Assembly (NCBI GenBank): GCA_002382085.1
Contig: DFZK01000010.1
Coordinates: 317,072-381,071, forward strand
Direction of reading: 5' to 3'
From: Sulfurospirillum sp. UBA4058
GTDB taxonomy: Bacteria > Campylobacterota > Campylobacteria > Campylobacterales > Sulfurospirillaceae
DNA: 64,000 nucleotides
A program made the position numbers and the translations under genes. This document shows, one piece after another, positions 9,787-21,010 of this stretch. Under the pieces are notes generated by a model. The model was not told the DNA's origin, searched no databases, and saw only the letters and a program-made list of their open reading frames with translations. The first letter of the stretch is position 1; every line of letters begins with the position of its first letter.

Positions 9787-11481
9787 ATGAACAGCTCACT
9801 CTACAATAGCGTTTCGGGCGTTAAATCATTTCAGTTTGCGATGGACGTTCAATCCAATAATATCGCAAACATCAATACCATCGGTTTTAAAGGAAGCACG
9901 CCCGAAATTTCATCGCTTTTTTCGACAATGCTGACCGGAACCTATGCCTCATATGCCAATGACGACAGCTTAGGTGCTTCTAGCCAAACGACGGCATTTA
10001 ATATGAATCAAGGTATTTTAGAAAACACCGATAATCCCTTTGATCTAGCAATCGGCGGAGAAGGGTGGTTTGGGGTTCAAGGGCTTAACGAAAAAACCTA
10101 TTTTACGAGGGCAGGTCAATTTTCAATCGATTCTAACGGCGATTTGGTCGATATAAACGGCAATTACCTTTTGGCAACTTCCGGGAACAACATCACGACG
10201 ACGACGCTTGACGAAAAAACCCTCTCTAAATTCGGTACGTATTATAACAGTGCTTCAAAAACACCCGCTCAACCATATGCAATTAGTGCTATGGGAGATG
10301 TGCCGCTTGGAAGCGTCGGATCTCAAACGAAAGTTCATTTGCCCGATTTGTTGTATTATCCCCCGACGCCGACGACAAGCGTTTCTTACAGTAATAATTT
10401 ATCTCCTAAAGTTACGACTGGATCCGTTAGCGTTCCCCTCAATAGCGATGATTACACGCAAACCGTTACCGCTACTTCAGGAAAAATCAGTCTGAACGGA
10501 ACAACGACGCATACGACGGCTCTTCTCAATCCGCAACCGGGAGATCAAGTGTTGATTACCGTTACGGACAGTACCGGTAAAAAAGTAACGGCAAATACGC
10601 AATTGGACGCTTCAAATCAATGGAATATTTCGAATATTAACGTGAGCGAACTCGATACCGCGAGTGCTTTAAACGTAGCGGTTTCCGTAACCTCAAACCA
10701 AGAAGTCGCCAATCAAGAAAACGCATCGATCGGGATTATAGGACCTGACGGAGATAAAGATACGCTGGATATGACCTTTACGAAAAGAGTCCCCCAAGCC
10801 GCCTCCGGAACCACATGGGACGTTACCGCCAATATTTACAGTTTTTATGAGAATTATGACAGCACCAAAACCTATGATCCCTCGCTCTATTACGTTAACC
10901 AAAAAGACGCCAAAGTCTATGAAATCGTCGATACGCAAACCGGCGTCTTGGAATTTGACGGGGCCGGTAGACTTCTGAGTAACTCTTTACCCGCACTCTC
11001 AAACGGAGGTACAAATCTCAACGTTAATCTCGGAACGCTCAACAGTTTTGACGGGCTTGTTTCCAGTAACAGTATTGATAAAACGAGTAGCTACCAAACA
11101 AACGGTACCGTCGAAGGGTTTTTAAAAGCATACGGAATGGACGGGAACGGGAATATTATCGCCGAATTCGATAACGGGAAGAGTTCTGCTATTGCCAAAG
11201 TTGCCGTCTACCACTTTCAAAACGACCAAGGCTTAACGTCTGCTGCTTCAAACCTCTTTGAAGAGTCGTCCAACAGCGGAAAAGCTATTTTTTATACCGA
11301 TAAAGACGGGAATGCTTTTTTAGGTTCGAGTGTTTTAAATCACCGATTGGAAGGCAGTAACGTTAGTATGGCAACGGCATTAACCGAGCTGATCGTTATC
11401 CAAAAGGCATTTACCGCAAGTTCCAAAGGTATTACGACCAGCGATGAATTGCTCCAAAATGCTATCAATATGAAACAATAG
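9787..11481 (+). CDS. Flagellar hook/rod-family protein (FlgE-like)
   Basis: A 564-residue flagellar axial protein. The N-terminal rod motif is NSSLYNSVSGVKSFQFAMDVQSNNIANINTIGFK; the C-terminal helix ends in TALTELIVIQKAFTASSKGITTSDELLQNAINMK. These paired ends are diagnostic for the FlgE/FlgF/FlgG group and form the coiled core. Between them sits a long variable surface domain. Genomes of this phylum often carry two FlgE-type genes; this one ends the fliK-flgD operon, and the longer flgE follows under its own sigma-54 promoter. Whether this one is hook, hook-filament junction or minor component cannot be decided here. Confidence 0.85.
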   Translation: MNSSLYNSVSGVKSFQFAMDVQSNNIANINTIGFKGSTPEISSLFSTMLTGTYASYANDDSLGASSQTTAFNMNQGILENTDNPFDLAIGGEGWFGVQGLNEKTYFTRAGQFSIDSNGDLVDINGNYLLATSGNNITTTTLDEKTLSKFGTYYNSASKTPAQPYAISAMGDVPLGSVGSQTKVHLPDLLYYPPTPTTSVSYSNNLSPKVTTGSVSVPLNSDDYTQTVTATSGKISLNGTTTHTTALLNPQPGDQVLITVTDSTGKKVTANTQLDASNQWNISNINVSELDTASALNVAVSVTSNQEVANQENASIGIIGPDGDKDTLDMTFTKRVPQAASGTTWDVTANIYSFYENYDSTKTYDPSLYYVNQKDAKVYEIVDTQTGVLEFDGAGRLLSNSLPALSNGGTNLNVNLGTLNSFDGLVSSNSIDKTSSYQTNGTVEGFLKAYGMDGNGNIIAEFDNGKSSAIAKVAVYHFQNDQGLTSAASNLFEESSNSGKAIFYTDKDGNAFLGSSVLNHRLEGSNVSMATALTELIVIQKAFTASSKGITTSDELLQNAINMKQ

Positions 11482-11494
11482 TTTTACCATTAAT

Positions 11495-11512
11495 ATGGAA
11501 TAAAAATTGCTT
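11495..11512 (+). promoter_or_regulatory. Sigma-54 promoter of flgE
   Basis: TGGAATAAAAATTGCTTTT carries GG at 11497-11498 and GC at 11509-11510, ten bases between, and shares the TGGAAT and ATTGCT ends with the fliK promoter. It lies about 55 bases before the flgE ATG, in the 85-base gap after the FlgE-like gene. The separate promoter fits the need for many copies of the main hook subunit. Confidence 0.8.
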
Positions 11513-11566
11513 TTAATTTTCAACACTATTCAATACACTAAAAAGTAACTTTAAAAAGGATACGCT

Positions 11567-14500
11567 ATGATGAGATCACTTTGGGCCGGCGTTACCGGAT
11601 TACAAGCGCACCAAATTGCCATGGACGTTGAAGGTAATAACATCGCAAACGTTAATACTACCGGCTTTAAATATTCTCGTGCGAATTTTTCCGATCTTCT
11701 CAATCAAACGGCCAAAATCGCCACGGCTCCGCAAGGAGAACTCGGCGGTAAAAACTCAATGCAAATAGGACTTGGAACGCAAGTCAGTTCCGTTACGAAG
11801 ATTTTTAAACAAGGTTCAATCGAAACTACCGATAAAAATACCGACCTTGCCATTAGCGGCGACGGTTTTTTCGTTATTTCTCCCGACGGCGGAAACACGT
11901 ACAAATACTCTCGAAACGGAGATTTTTCATTTGACGCTAACGGTAACTTTGTCGATGCTAACGGGTATATCGCACAAGGTTGGGTTAGAGACGATACCAC
12001 CGGTGAAATCGACGCAACGGCTCCGATTCGAAATATTACGATTCCTCCCGGACTTACAACACCTGCTAACGATACGGGATATATTACGCTTAAAGCCAAT
12101 CTCAATTCCGGCGATTCTACGAAAAATAAAAGTGCTATTTATTCATTGGATCAGTACAAAGGTTGGTACGATAAAGACAACAACAATACCAAATCAACAA
12201 CGGAAAAACATGACGAAAACGATGCTTCGCTAAATTCTTTTAACACCGATAACGAGCTAGTCGAACGCGGTGTCGATATGGGTGTTTTATTTAATGCCAC
12301 GGGTGAAGCGTTTAATCTTAGAGAAGGACAGGGTATTTGGATGAGTTATGCCGATGCCGTCGCGAAACCTCAAAGTATTACGGCAAGCAATTCAACGTCG
12401 TCGTTAAAAATTACCGTCAACGGCGTTAGTATCAGCGGTGAATTGACAAAAGCCGCAAAAGCGACTCCGACCAGTGAAGAAAATATTCTCGTCGCTAACG
12501 AAATCGCAAACCTTATTAATCAAAAAACAAGTGAAACGGGTGTCGTTGCGACCGTCGAAAACGGCAATCACTTGGTTCTTAAAAATACCAACAAAATTGG
12601 AACGGACGAACAGCATAAAAACATTAACCTTGACGTTACCTCTCCGACGACAATCGGTTTAACCTCAACGCAAGTCATTACCGCTTATCAATACGCTTAT
12701 TCGACTTCTTCCGTCTCGGCATCGCATGATTACGATGCAAGCGTCGTTAGAAAATTCCATACTACGGAAGATTTACGCAATGCCATGCAAGTAGATGCAC
12801 GTTTATGGACGAATTATTTAGGCAGTACCGTCGATCCAAACGGTGCCGATAATAAAGCCAATACGACAAACGACAACATCCCTTGGTCAACCGTTAGTGC
12901 CTTAAATAAGAACGACGGCGTACAAGTTTTAGTCAATGAAGAGGGAAAATTTGTACTTAAAAACCCTACGGGAGATGCACCGGACGTTTATACCGGAGCC
13001 ATGAGCGGCTATACGATCAATTCCGTTTTATCTTCTCAAGATGTTACGTTTCCCGCCGGAACGACCTTTGAAAATGCCATTACTTTACCTACGGGTAGCA
13101 CCGTAACCCTTAGCGGAAAAATTCCCGGAGATGCTACTTACGGAACGGAAGGCGACTATACGTTTATCGGAACCGTTCCCGCCGGCTTCGTCTTAAGTGC
13201 GGATGCTACATTACCCCAAGGAACGACTTTTCCTCAATTTAGCGCAACGATTAACGATCCGCTTGACGTAACCGCAGACGATCGAACCATCGACATCACG
13301 CTTACAACGGCAGCCGTTGCGGGACAAACGTATTCTATTACCATCGGCGGTACGACCTATACCACTGCGGCGGCAGCCGGCGGAGAAACTGCGGCAACCG
13401 TAGCGGGTACGTTGTACACCCTAATTAAAGCCGACTATGCCGATGCAACGCTTGACGGTACGACGATTACCTTACCGACCAATGCCGGTACGACGACGAT
13501 TAATCCCCCGACTTCAAGTGTTGCGGGAACGATTTCGGCAACGATTAGTGCGGCACTTGCGGCAACGGATGATGACCGTACGATCAACTTAGGGGGCACG
13601 TCCAATTCGATTGCGGGACAAACGTATTCTATTACCGTAGGCGGTACAACCTATACGTATACTCCAGCCGCCGCCGGAGAAAATGCGGCTACCATAGCAG
13701 CCGGTTTAAGAGCTCTCATCGAAGCGGATGCCGCTTACACCGGACATACGTCCGTCGTAGGATCGGTTATTACCATTGATCAAGGTGCCGGAACGGAAAA
13801 TATCGTCGCTTCAACCAATATTGATGCCGTCGACGTTACGGACGTCGGTATTACCGATAAAGACGGTGACGGTAAAAAAGACGATCAAGCCATTTACGTT
13901 TCTATTACGGGATTAACCAATGCAAGCAATAACGTCAGCGAAAATACCAAATTTACCACGTCGTTTTCCGCACTTCAAGGTTCACTCCCTTCAGGTACGT
14001 CTGAAAGATCGACTCAAAATATCTATATGGCAAGTCATGCTTCCAGTATCGACGTATACGACTCTTTAGGCTCTAAACATACCGTTCGTTTTGAATTTAG
14101 AAAAATCGGACAAACCGATAACGGCGGTACCGAATGGTCCATGCTGATTACCGTACCGGAACCGGGTCAAATTAATTATGCAGCGGGAAATCTACCCGAA
14201 AATATTATCACGGGTTCTATTGCTTTCAATAGCGACGGATCGCTCGCAACTTTTACACCGACAAACTTAACGTATACCGCCAATAACGGTTCATCGCCGG
14301 ATCAAAATATAGAGCTTCATTTCGGTACTTTGGGACAATTTGACGGTATGACATCCTTTGACAAAGAGTCCAATACCTCGGGTATTTCACAAGACGGTTA
14401 TCCGGGCGGCGATCTTTCGGGTATTCGCGTCGACGAAACGGGAACGCTAATCGGTAGCTTTACGAATGGACGAAGTTTCGGTCTTGCACAAGTTGCCATG

Positions 14501-14761
14501 GCAAAATTTACCAATAACGAAGGTTTGGAAAGTGACGGCGGAAATACGTTTATCCAAACGTCAAACTCAGGCGATCCCGTTATCGGTCAAGCATCCGTCG
14601 GCGGTAGAGGAGCCATACAAGCAAGCTCACTTGAGATGAGTAACGTGGATCTCTCACGTTCCCTTACCCAATTGATCGTTATCCAAAGAGGATACCAAGC
14701 CAACTCCAAAACAATCACAACATCGGATGAAATGCTCAATACGCTTCTTCAACTCAAATAG
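11567..14761 (+). CDS. flgE: Flagellar hook protein FlgE, unusually long
   Basis: 1064 residues, against about 400 in E. coli and roughly 850 in Campylobacter. The N-terminus (MRSLWAGVTGLQAHQIAMDVEGNNIANVNTTGFKYSR) and C-terminus (SLTQLIVIQRGYQANSKTITTSDEMLNTLLQLK) are the conserved hook-core segments. The region after the core carries LAISGDGFFVISPDGG, a family motif. The excess length lies in surface domains, including two tandem copies of a module of about 98 residues (roughly 565-760). A good AAAGGA site precedes ATG 11567. It is monocistronic as far as can be seen: thyX starts 55 bases later behind a hairpin. Confidence 0.95.
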   Translation: MMRSLWAGVTGLQAHQIAMDVEGNNIANVNTTGFKYSRANFSDLLNQTAKIATAPQGELGGKNSMQIGLGTQVSSVTKIFKQGSIETTDKNTDLAISGDGFFVISPDGGNTYKYSRNGDFSFDANGNFVDANGYIAQGWVRDDTTGEIDATAPIRNITIPPGLTTPANDTGYITLKANLNSGDSTKNKSAIYSLDQYKGWYDKDNNNTKSTTEKHDENDASLNSFNTDNELVERGVDMGVLFNATGEAFNLREGQGIWMSYADAVAKPQSITASNSTSSLKITVNGVSISGELTKAAKATPTSEENILVANEIANLINQKTSETGVVATVENGNHLVLKNTNKIGTDEQHKNINLDVTSPTTIGLTSTQVITAYQYAYSTSSVSASHDYDASVVRKFHTTEDLRNAMQVDARLWTNYLGSTVDPNGADNKANTTNDNIPWSTVSALNKNDGVQVLVNEEGKFVLKNPTGDAPDVYTGAMSGYTINSVLSSQDVTFPAGTTFENAITLPTGSTVTLSGKIPGDATYGTEGDYTFIGTVPAGFVLSADATLPQGTTFPQFSATINDPLDVTADDRTIDITLTTAAVAGQTYSITIGGTTYTTAAAAGGETAATVAGTLYTLIKADYADATLDGTTITLPTNAGTTTINPPTSSVAGTISATISAALAATDDDRTINLGGTSNSIAGQTYSITVGGTTYTYTPAAAGENAATIAAGLRALIEADAAYTGHTSVVGSVITIDQGAGTENIVASTNIDAVDVTDVGITDKDGDGKKDDQAIYVSITGLTNASNNVSENTKFTTSFSALQGSLPSGTSERSTQNIYMASHASSIDVYDSLGSKHTVRFEFRKIGQTDNGGTEWSMLITVPEPGQINYAAGNLPENIITGSIAFNSDGSLATFTPTNLTYTANNGSSPDQNIELHFGTLGQFDGMTSFDKESNTSGISQDGYPGGDLSGIRVDETGTLIGSFTNGRSFGLAQVAMAKFTNNEGLESDGGNTFIQTSNSGDPVIGQASVGGRGAIQASSLEMSNVDLSRSLTQLIVIQRGYQANSKTITTSDEMLNTLLQLK
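13267..13860 (+). repeat. Tandem 294-base module inside flgE
   Basis: Two copies of a unit of 294 bases (98 codons) stand head to tail. Each encodes (A/T)DDRTI, then AGQTYSITxGGTTYT, then an AAxGExAATxAxxL helix. A stretch of 26 bases is identical at 13317-13342 and 13611-13636, while the rest has drifted. This is an in-frame duplication within the exposed part of the hook, with Ala/Thr/Gly-rich sequence like that of bacterial surface repeats. Confidence 0.8.
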
Positions 14762-14784
14762 ATTTTTTTAGCTTACATGTACTA

Positions 14785-14816
14785 CAATGAGTCTCAAAAA
14801 ACTTGGGACTCATTGC
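14785..14816 (+). other. Hairpin directly before the thyX start
   Basis: CAATGAGTC (14785-14793) pairs with GACTCATTG (14807-14815), leaving a loop of 13 bases; the thyX ATG begins two bases after the stem. No purine-rich ribosome site is visible between the stem and the ATG. It could serve as the flgE transcript's end or limit thyX translation; no U-run follows, so termination alone is not well supported. Confidence 0.45.
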
Positions 14817-15431
14817 ATGAAAATTACCCTTAACCACTACACTCCGTTATTGATTTGTGCGGACGCTATTCGCACCTGCTGGCAAAGTTTTGACAAAAGC
14901 GACAACGGCGGCGAAAAAGACAAAGAGCTCATCGATCGCGTCGGCAATAAATTTAAACACGCGTCAACGCTGGAACATTTGGTGTACAATTTTTACATTG
15001 AAGGCGTTTCCAGAGCCTTGCTTCAAGAGCTTGCACGCCATCGTATGGCTTCACTTTCGGTCAAATCCACGCGTTATACGCTCAAAGAACTTAAAAACGA
15101 AACCGTCTTTACATGTAACGATTTTGAACGTGCCCAAAAGTACCTTGTCTTAACGGGCGTCGAGATGGTAGACGAAATGAGCGTTAAAGCACTTGAAAAC
15201 TTGCGTTTGGTACTCAACGAGGGTATTAGCAACGATAAAGCCAAATACTGCCTTCCGGAGAGTTACAAAACCGAACTTACGTGGACGATCAATGCGCGAA
15301 GCCTTCAAAACTTTTTAACGCTTCGAAGCGACAAAAGTGCTTTATGGGAAATTCAAAATTTAGCCCATGCCCTTTACGAAGCACTTCCCGAAGAACACCG
15401 ATACCTCTTTAGTCTCAAAGAAAACGCATAA
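14817..15431 (+). CDS. thyX: FAD-dependent thymidylate synthase ThyX
   Basis: A 204-residue flavoenzyme that makes dTMP from dUMP with methylene-tetrahydrofolate as carbon donor and NADPH/FAD as reductant. The family signature RHR-x7-S is present as RHRMASLSVKS (about residues 75-85), preceded by ASTLEHLVYNFYIEGVSRALLQELARH. The start at ATG 14817 gives the normal N-terminus MKITLNHYTP; an upstream frame start at 14787 falls inside a hairpin and is unlikely. ThyX replaces ThyA in most Campylobacterota. Confidence 0.94.
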   Translation: MKITLNHYTPLLICADAIRTCWQSFDKSDNGGEKDKELIDRVGNKFKHASTLEHLVYNFYIEGVSRALLQELARHRMASLSVKSTRYTLKELKNETVFTCNDFERAQKYLVLTGVEMVDEMSVKALENLRLVLNEGISNDKAKYCLPESYKTELTWTINARSLQNFLTLRSDKSALWEIQNLAHALYEALPEEHRYLFSLKENA

Positions 15432-15435
15432 ATTC

Positions 15436-15469
15436 AAACCTTACATGTAAAATGACATGTAAGGTTTTT
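15436..15469. terminator. Bidirectional terminator between thyX and ruvC
   Basis: Arms AAACCTTACATGT (15436-15448) and ACATGTAAGGTTT (15455-15467) are exact complements around a six-base AAAATG loop, followed by Ts on + and preceded by As, so it can work for both convergent genes. The stem is made almost wholly of the recurring TTACATGTAA palindrome. Another copy lies at 15485-15494. Confidence 0.75.
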
Positions 15470-15497
15470 AACTTCTCCATGATCTTACATGTAAAGG

Positions 15498-15962
15498 TTA
15501 AAGTCTTTGCGCATGCGTAATGGCGATTGCTATAGCGTCGGTAATATCCAAAGGTTTAATCTCTTGTTGAATCCCCAAAATCTTTTTAACCATAAACGAC
15601 ACTTGCTCTTTTTGCGCTTTACCGTTTCCCGTCACCGCTTTTTTGACCTGTAAGGGAGTGTATTCGCTAAAATTACCTTTGACTTGCAAAATTTTAAGGC
15701 TCAACGCTCCTCGAAATTGTGCCAATTTTAACACCGTTTTTGGGTTATACGCATAGAAAATATCTTCAATTGCTACTTCGTCTATCACATGGTGTTTAAA
15801 GATCGTATCGAGTCCTTCGACCAGTTCCATGATCTGATGCTGTAAAATTTTTTCTTTTATTTTTATGAGTCCCGCTTCTACCAAAATAAGCTTATTTTTT
15901 TCTTTGCGAAGTACGCTGTATCCGCAGTTCCGAGTTCCAGGATCTATTCCTAAAATCACCAT
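15498..15962 (-). CDS. ruvC: Crossover junction endodeoxyribonuclease RuvC
   Basis: A 154-residue Holliday-junction resolvase of normal length. The first acidic residue lies in [17 protein letters not shown], the next in [17 protein letters not shown] (E-x-x near residue 65-70), and the last pair in [15 protein letters not shown] near the end (D near 140 and H-x2). It cuts four-way junctions made by RuvAB. It is divergent from dnaA across the origin, an order I recall from other Campylobacterota (ruvC-oriC-dnaA). Confidence 0.94.
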   Translation of the reverse strand: MVILGIDPGTRNCGYSVLRKEKNKLILVEAGLIKIKEKILQHQIMELVEGLDTIFKHHVIDEVAIEDIFYAYNPKTVLKLAQFRGALSLKILQVKGNFSEYTPLQVKKAVTGNGKAQKEQVSFMVKKILGIQQEIKPLDITDAIAIAITHAQRL

Positions 15963-16121
15963 ATTTTTATCCTTTATTCACAGTATTTATCACAGTGTGA
16001 ATAACTTTTTTCACATTATAGCGGCACTTGCTTTAACAAGGAACTAATAATAGTTTGGTTAAAATAAAACAAACTTATTCACATGTTATTCACGATGTGA
16101 AGACTTTTTTAAGGAGATTGA
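15963..16121. other. oriC: Chromosomal replication origin (oriC) with DnaA boxes
   Basis: The 159-base space between ruvC and dnaA holds a cluster of DnaA-box sequences: TTATTCACA at 15974-15982 and 16075-16083, its complement at 15996-16004, TTTTTCACA at 16007-16015, TTATTCACG at 16086-16094, and a weaker TGTGAAGA near 16096. All have the TTCAC core typical of epsilon DnaA boxes. Between them lies an AT-rich stretch (about 16030-16075) that could unwind. The position directly before dnaA, and the dnaA-dnaN-gyrB run after it, support an origin. Confidence 0.85.
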
Positions 16122-17447
16122 TTGTTAGCCGACACCGTTATTGAACTCTTAAAAGAAGAAATCTCTTCTTTAGAATTTGAACGCTACATCAAACAACTTA
16201 AATTTAACGAAAAAGCATCCAATTCGGACCAAATGGTTTTTGTCGCTCCCAATATTTTGATTTCCAATTGGGTCAAAACCAAATACGCCGAAAAAATATC
16301 CCATCTTTTTGAACTCAAAACGGGTAAAAAACCCGAAATTAAAATCGTACTCAAAGAACACCTCAAAACATCCAAAGTTAAATCAAGCTCTGCCGAGATG
16401 ATCGAAGCGATCAAAAACGTTAAAAATACGATTTTAAATCCTTCCTACACCTTTGATAGCTTCGTCGTCGGAAGTTCCAACCAGTACGCTTATACCGCCG
16501 CAAAATCGATCGCCGAAAAACCGGGCATCATGTACAATCCCGTTTTTATTTACGGACCGACCGGTCTTGGTAAAACCCACTTGATTCATGCCATCGGCAA
16601 TTATTGTCAAACCAAAGGAAAAATCGTTATTTATGCAACCATCGAGCAATTTATGAACGATTTTACCTATAACCTTCGCAACCAATCGATGGATCGATTT
16701 CGTGAAAAATACCGTAATTGCGATGTTTTACTCATAGACGATACTCAATTTTTATCCAACAAAATTCAAACGCAAGAAGAATTTTTTCATACGTTTAACG
16801 AACTGCATTCTGCCGGTAAACAAATCGTTTTAACATCCGATAAACCGCCTAAAATGATCAACGGCTTAGAAGATCGTCTTAAAAGCCGCTTTGAATGGGG
16901 TTTGATCGCCGATATCGGACTTCCCGAACTGGAAACGAAAATTGCGATTATTAAGAAAAAATGTGAACTTGACGGTATTAATTTAAACAGCGATATCGTT
17001 AATTACATCGCTTCCAATATGGGCGATAATATTCGCGAAATCGAAAGTGCCATTATTAACCTCAATGCCTATGCATTATTGATGCGCCAAGAAATCACGC
17101 TCGATTTTGCCAAAAACGTAATGCGCGAACAAATTAAAGAACGCCGCGAAAACATCAGTCTTGAAGATATTATTCAAATTATTGCAAAAGATCTTAACAT
17201 TAAACCGAGCGAAATTAAATCGACCAAACGCAGTAAAAACATCGTCGAAGCCAGACGCATCGGCATTTATTTAGCCAGAACCCTCACACCCAATTCCATG
17301 CCTTCTTTGGCATCGTATTTCGGTATGAAAGATCACACGGCGGTTTCGCACAACATTAAAAAAATTAACGAATTGATTGAAACGAATGAATCTTTTAAAC
17401 TTAAAGTTGAAGATCTTAAAAATAAAATTTTGACCAAAGAAAAATAA
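16122..17447 (+). CDS. dnaA: Chromosomal replication initiator DnaA
   Basis: A 441-residue AAA+ ATPase. It starts at TTG 16122, five bases behind an AAGGAG ribosome site; no nearby ATG fits. Domain I is residues 1-80, domain II is short, and domain III begins about residue 108 (YTFDSFVVGSSNQYAYTAA) with Walker A GPTGLGKTHL and Walker B LLIDDTQFL. The C-terminal DNA-binding domain has ARRIGIYLARTLTPNSMPSLASYFGMKDHTAVSHNIKKI, the DnaA-box recognition helix. It binds the boxes upstream and opens the origin. Confidence 0.98.
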   Translation: MLADTVIELLKEEISSLEFERYIKQLKFNEKASNSDQMVFVAPNILISNWVKTKYAEKISHLFELKTGKKPEIKIVLKEHLKTSKVKSSSAEMIEAIKNVKNTILNPSYTFDSFVVGSSNQYAYTAAKSIAEKPGIMYNPVFIYGPTGLGKTHLIHAIGNYCQTKGKIVIYATIEQFMNDFTYNLRNQSMDRFREKYRNCDVLLIDDTQFLSNKIQTQEEFFHTFNELHSAGKQIVLTSDKPPKMINGLEDRLKSRFEWGLIADIGLPELETKIAIIKKKCELDGINLNSDIVNYIASNMGDNIREIESAIINLNAYALLMRQEITLDFAKNVMREQIKERRENISLEDIIQIIAKDLNIKPSEIKSTKRSKNIVEARRIGIYLARTLTPNSMPSLASYFGMKDHTAVSHNIKKINELIETNESFKLKVEDLKNKILTKEK

Positions 17448-17504
17448 AAAGTTTTAGAGAAAAACGTGATGAAACGTGAAAAACAAGAGCAAAAACTTTC
17501 ACTA

Positions 17505-17530
17505 CAAAAAGCCCTATTTTTAGGTATAAT
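17505..17530 (+). promoter_or_regulatory. Probable dnaN promoter
   Basis: TATAAT at 17525-17530 follows the T-rich CCCTATTTTTAGG, the pattern of vegetative promoters in this phylum, where the -35 region is weak and T-rich. It lies about 75 bases before the dnaN start, in the 157-base gap after dnaA. I see no clear DnaA boxes in this gap. Confidence 0.5.
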
Positions 17531-17604
17531 GTATCTTGTTTTCACTCATTCAACCCAAACTACTACTTCAACTATTTTAATAAATAATTAAAAAAGGAGA
17601 CTCA

Positions 17605-18672
17605 ATGAAAGTTTCGATTAAAAAAAGCATTTTAGAAAACATTCTTCTCAATACCCAACCTTATCTTGAGAAAAAAGATTTGAGTCAAATTACCTCACAT
17701 ATTCTTTTATCGACGGAAGAAAATCAACTCGTTATTAAAGCAACCGACTATGAAATCGGTTTGAGCTATCACACACCAGAAGTTTCGATTAGTGCATTCG
17801 GTCAAGCAAGTGCCAACGGAAAAAAACTTTTGGATATTATTAAAAGCTTGAAAGACGACGATATCGTGCTTGAAACGATTAACGATTACCTGCACATTCA
17901 ACAAAGCCATTCGAAATTTAAACTTCCGATGCTTAATCCTTCCGATTTTCCGGCTTTTCCGATGATCGACAATAAACCGAAATTTAACATCGACAGTGCT
18001 ACCTTAGTACGTGCTATTAAAAAAATCGCTCCTTCGATCGATACAAACAATCCAAAATTCGAACTTAACGGTGCATTGATCGATATTAAAGACAATACGA
18101 TTCATTTAGTTGCCACCGATACGAAACGCTTAGCGGTTATGAGTATTGAACAACAAACCGAACACAATTTTTCATTGATTATCCCTAAAAAAGCCATTTC
18201 TGAAATTCAAAAACTCTTTTTTGACGAAATCGAAATTTTTTACGATGAAAATACGTTAATTGCACAATCAAGCTATTTTACCTTCTATACAAAGCTCATT
18301 AACGGTAAATTTCCCGATTATGCACGCATTATTCCGAAAACAAAAAATTATTCACTCACGTTGAGTCGAGAGTTAATGATTGATGCAATTAAACAAATTG
18401 CGATTATTTCCGCCGAAATCAAACTTACGTTTCAATCGGAAAAAATTATTTTTGAGAGTTTAAACGACGATAATATTGAAGCAAAAACAGAAATCGATTT
18501 TCACACGGGACTTGAAAACGAAATCTACCTTGCGGTTAACAGCCGCTACGTTTTGGATTTTCTATCCCACATCGAAAATAACAGTTTTACCTTAGGTTTT
18601 AACGATAGCGGTCTTCCTTTTACCTTAGAGAGTGAAAATTTTATGACGATCGTTATGCCGATTATGATATAA
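17605..18672 (+). CDS. dnaN: DNA polymerase III beta subunit (sliding clamp)
   Basis: A 355-residue clamp, slightly shorter than the E. coli protein (366) but normal for this phylum. Three repeated clamp domains can be followed: residues about 1-115, 120-240 (with ELNGALIDIKDNTIHLVATDTKRLAVM, the typical domain-2 motif) and 240-355, ending in FTLESENFMTIVMPIMI, which matches the conserved C-terminal (V/I)MP(I/M) strand. It encircles DNA and tethers the replicase. It lies between dnaA and gyrB, with AAAAGGAG ahead of the ATG. Confidence 0.97.
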   Translation: MKVSIKKSILENILLNTQPYLEKKDLSQITSHILLSTEENQLVIKATDYEIGLSYHTPEVSISAFGQASANGKKLLDIIKSLKDDDIVLETINDYLHIQQSHSKFKLPMLNPSDFPAFPMIDNKPKFNIDSATLVRAIKKIAPSIDTNNPKFELNGALIDIKDNTIHLVATDTKRLAVMSIEQQTEHNFSLIIPKKAISEIQKLFFDEIEIFYDENTLIAQSSYFTFYTKLINGKFPDYARIIPKTKNYSLTLSRELMIDAIKQIAIISAEIKLTFQSEKIIFESLNDDNIEAKTEIDFHTGLENEIYLAVNSRYVLDFLSHIENNSFTLGFNDSGLPFTLESENFMTIVMPIMI

Positions 18673-18682
18673 GAATTATTAA

Positions 18683-21009
<2,327 letters not shown>

Positions 21010-21010
<1 letters not shown>

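Noticed and set aside
17448..17604. A second origin half after dnaA, as in Helicobacter
   Set aside because: I find only a promoter-like TATAAT and isolated TTCAC fragments here, no cluster of boxes.
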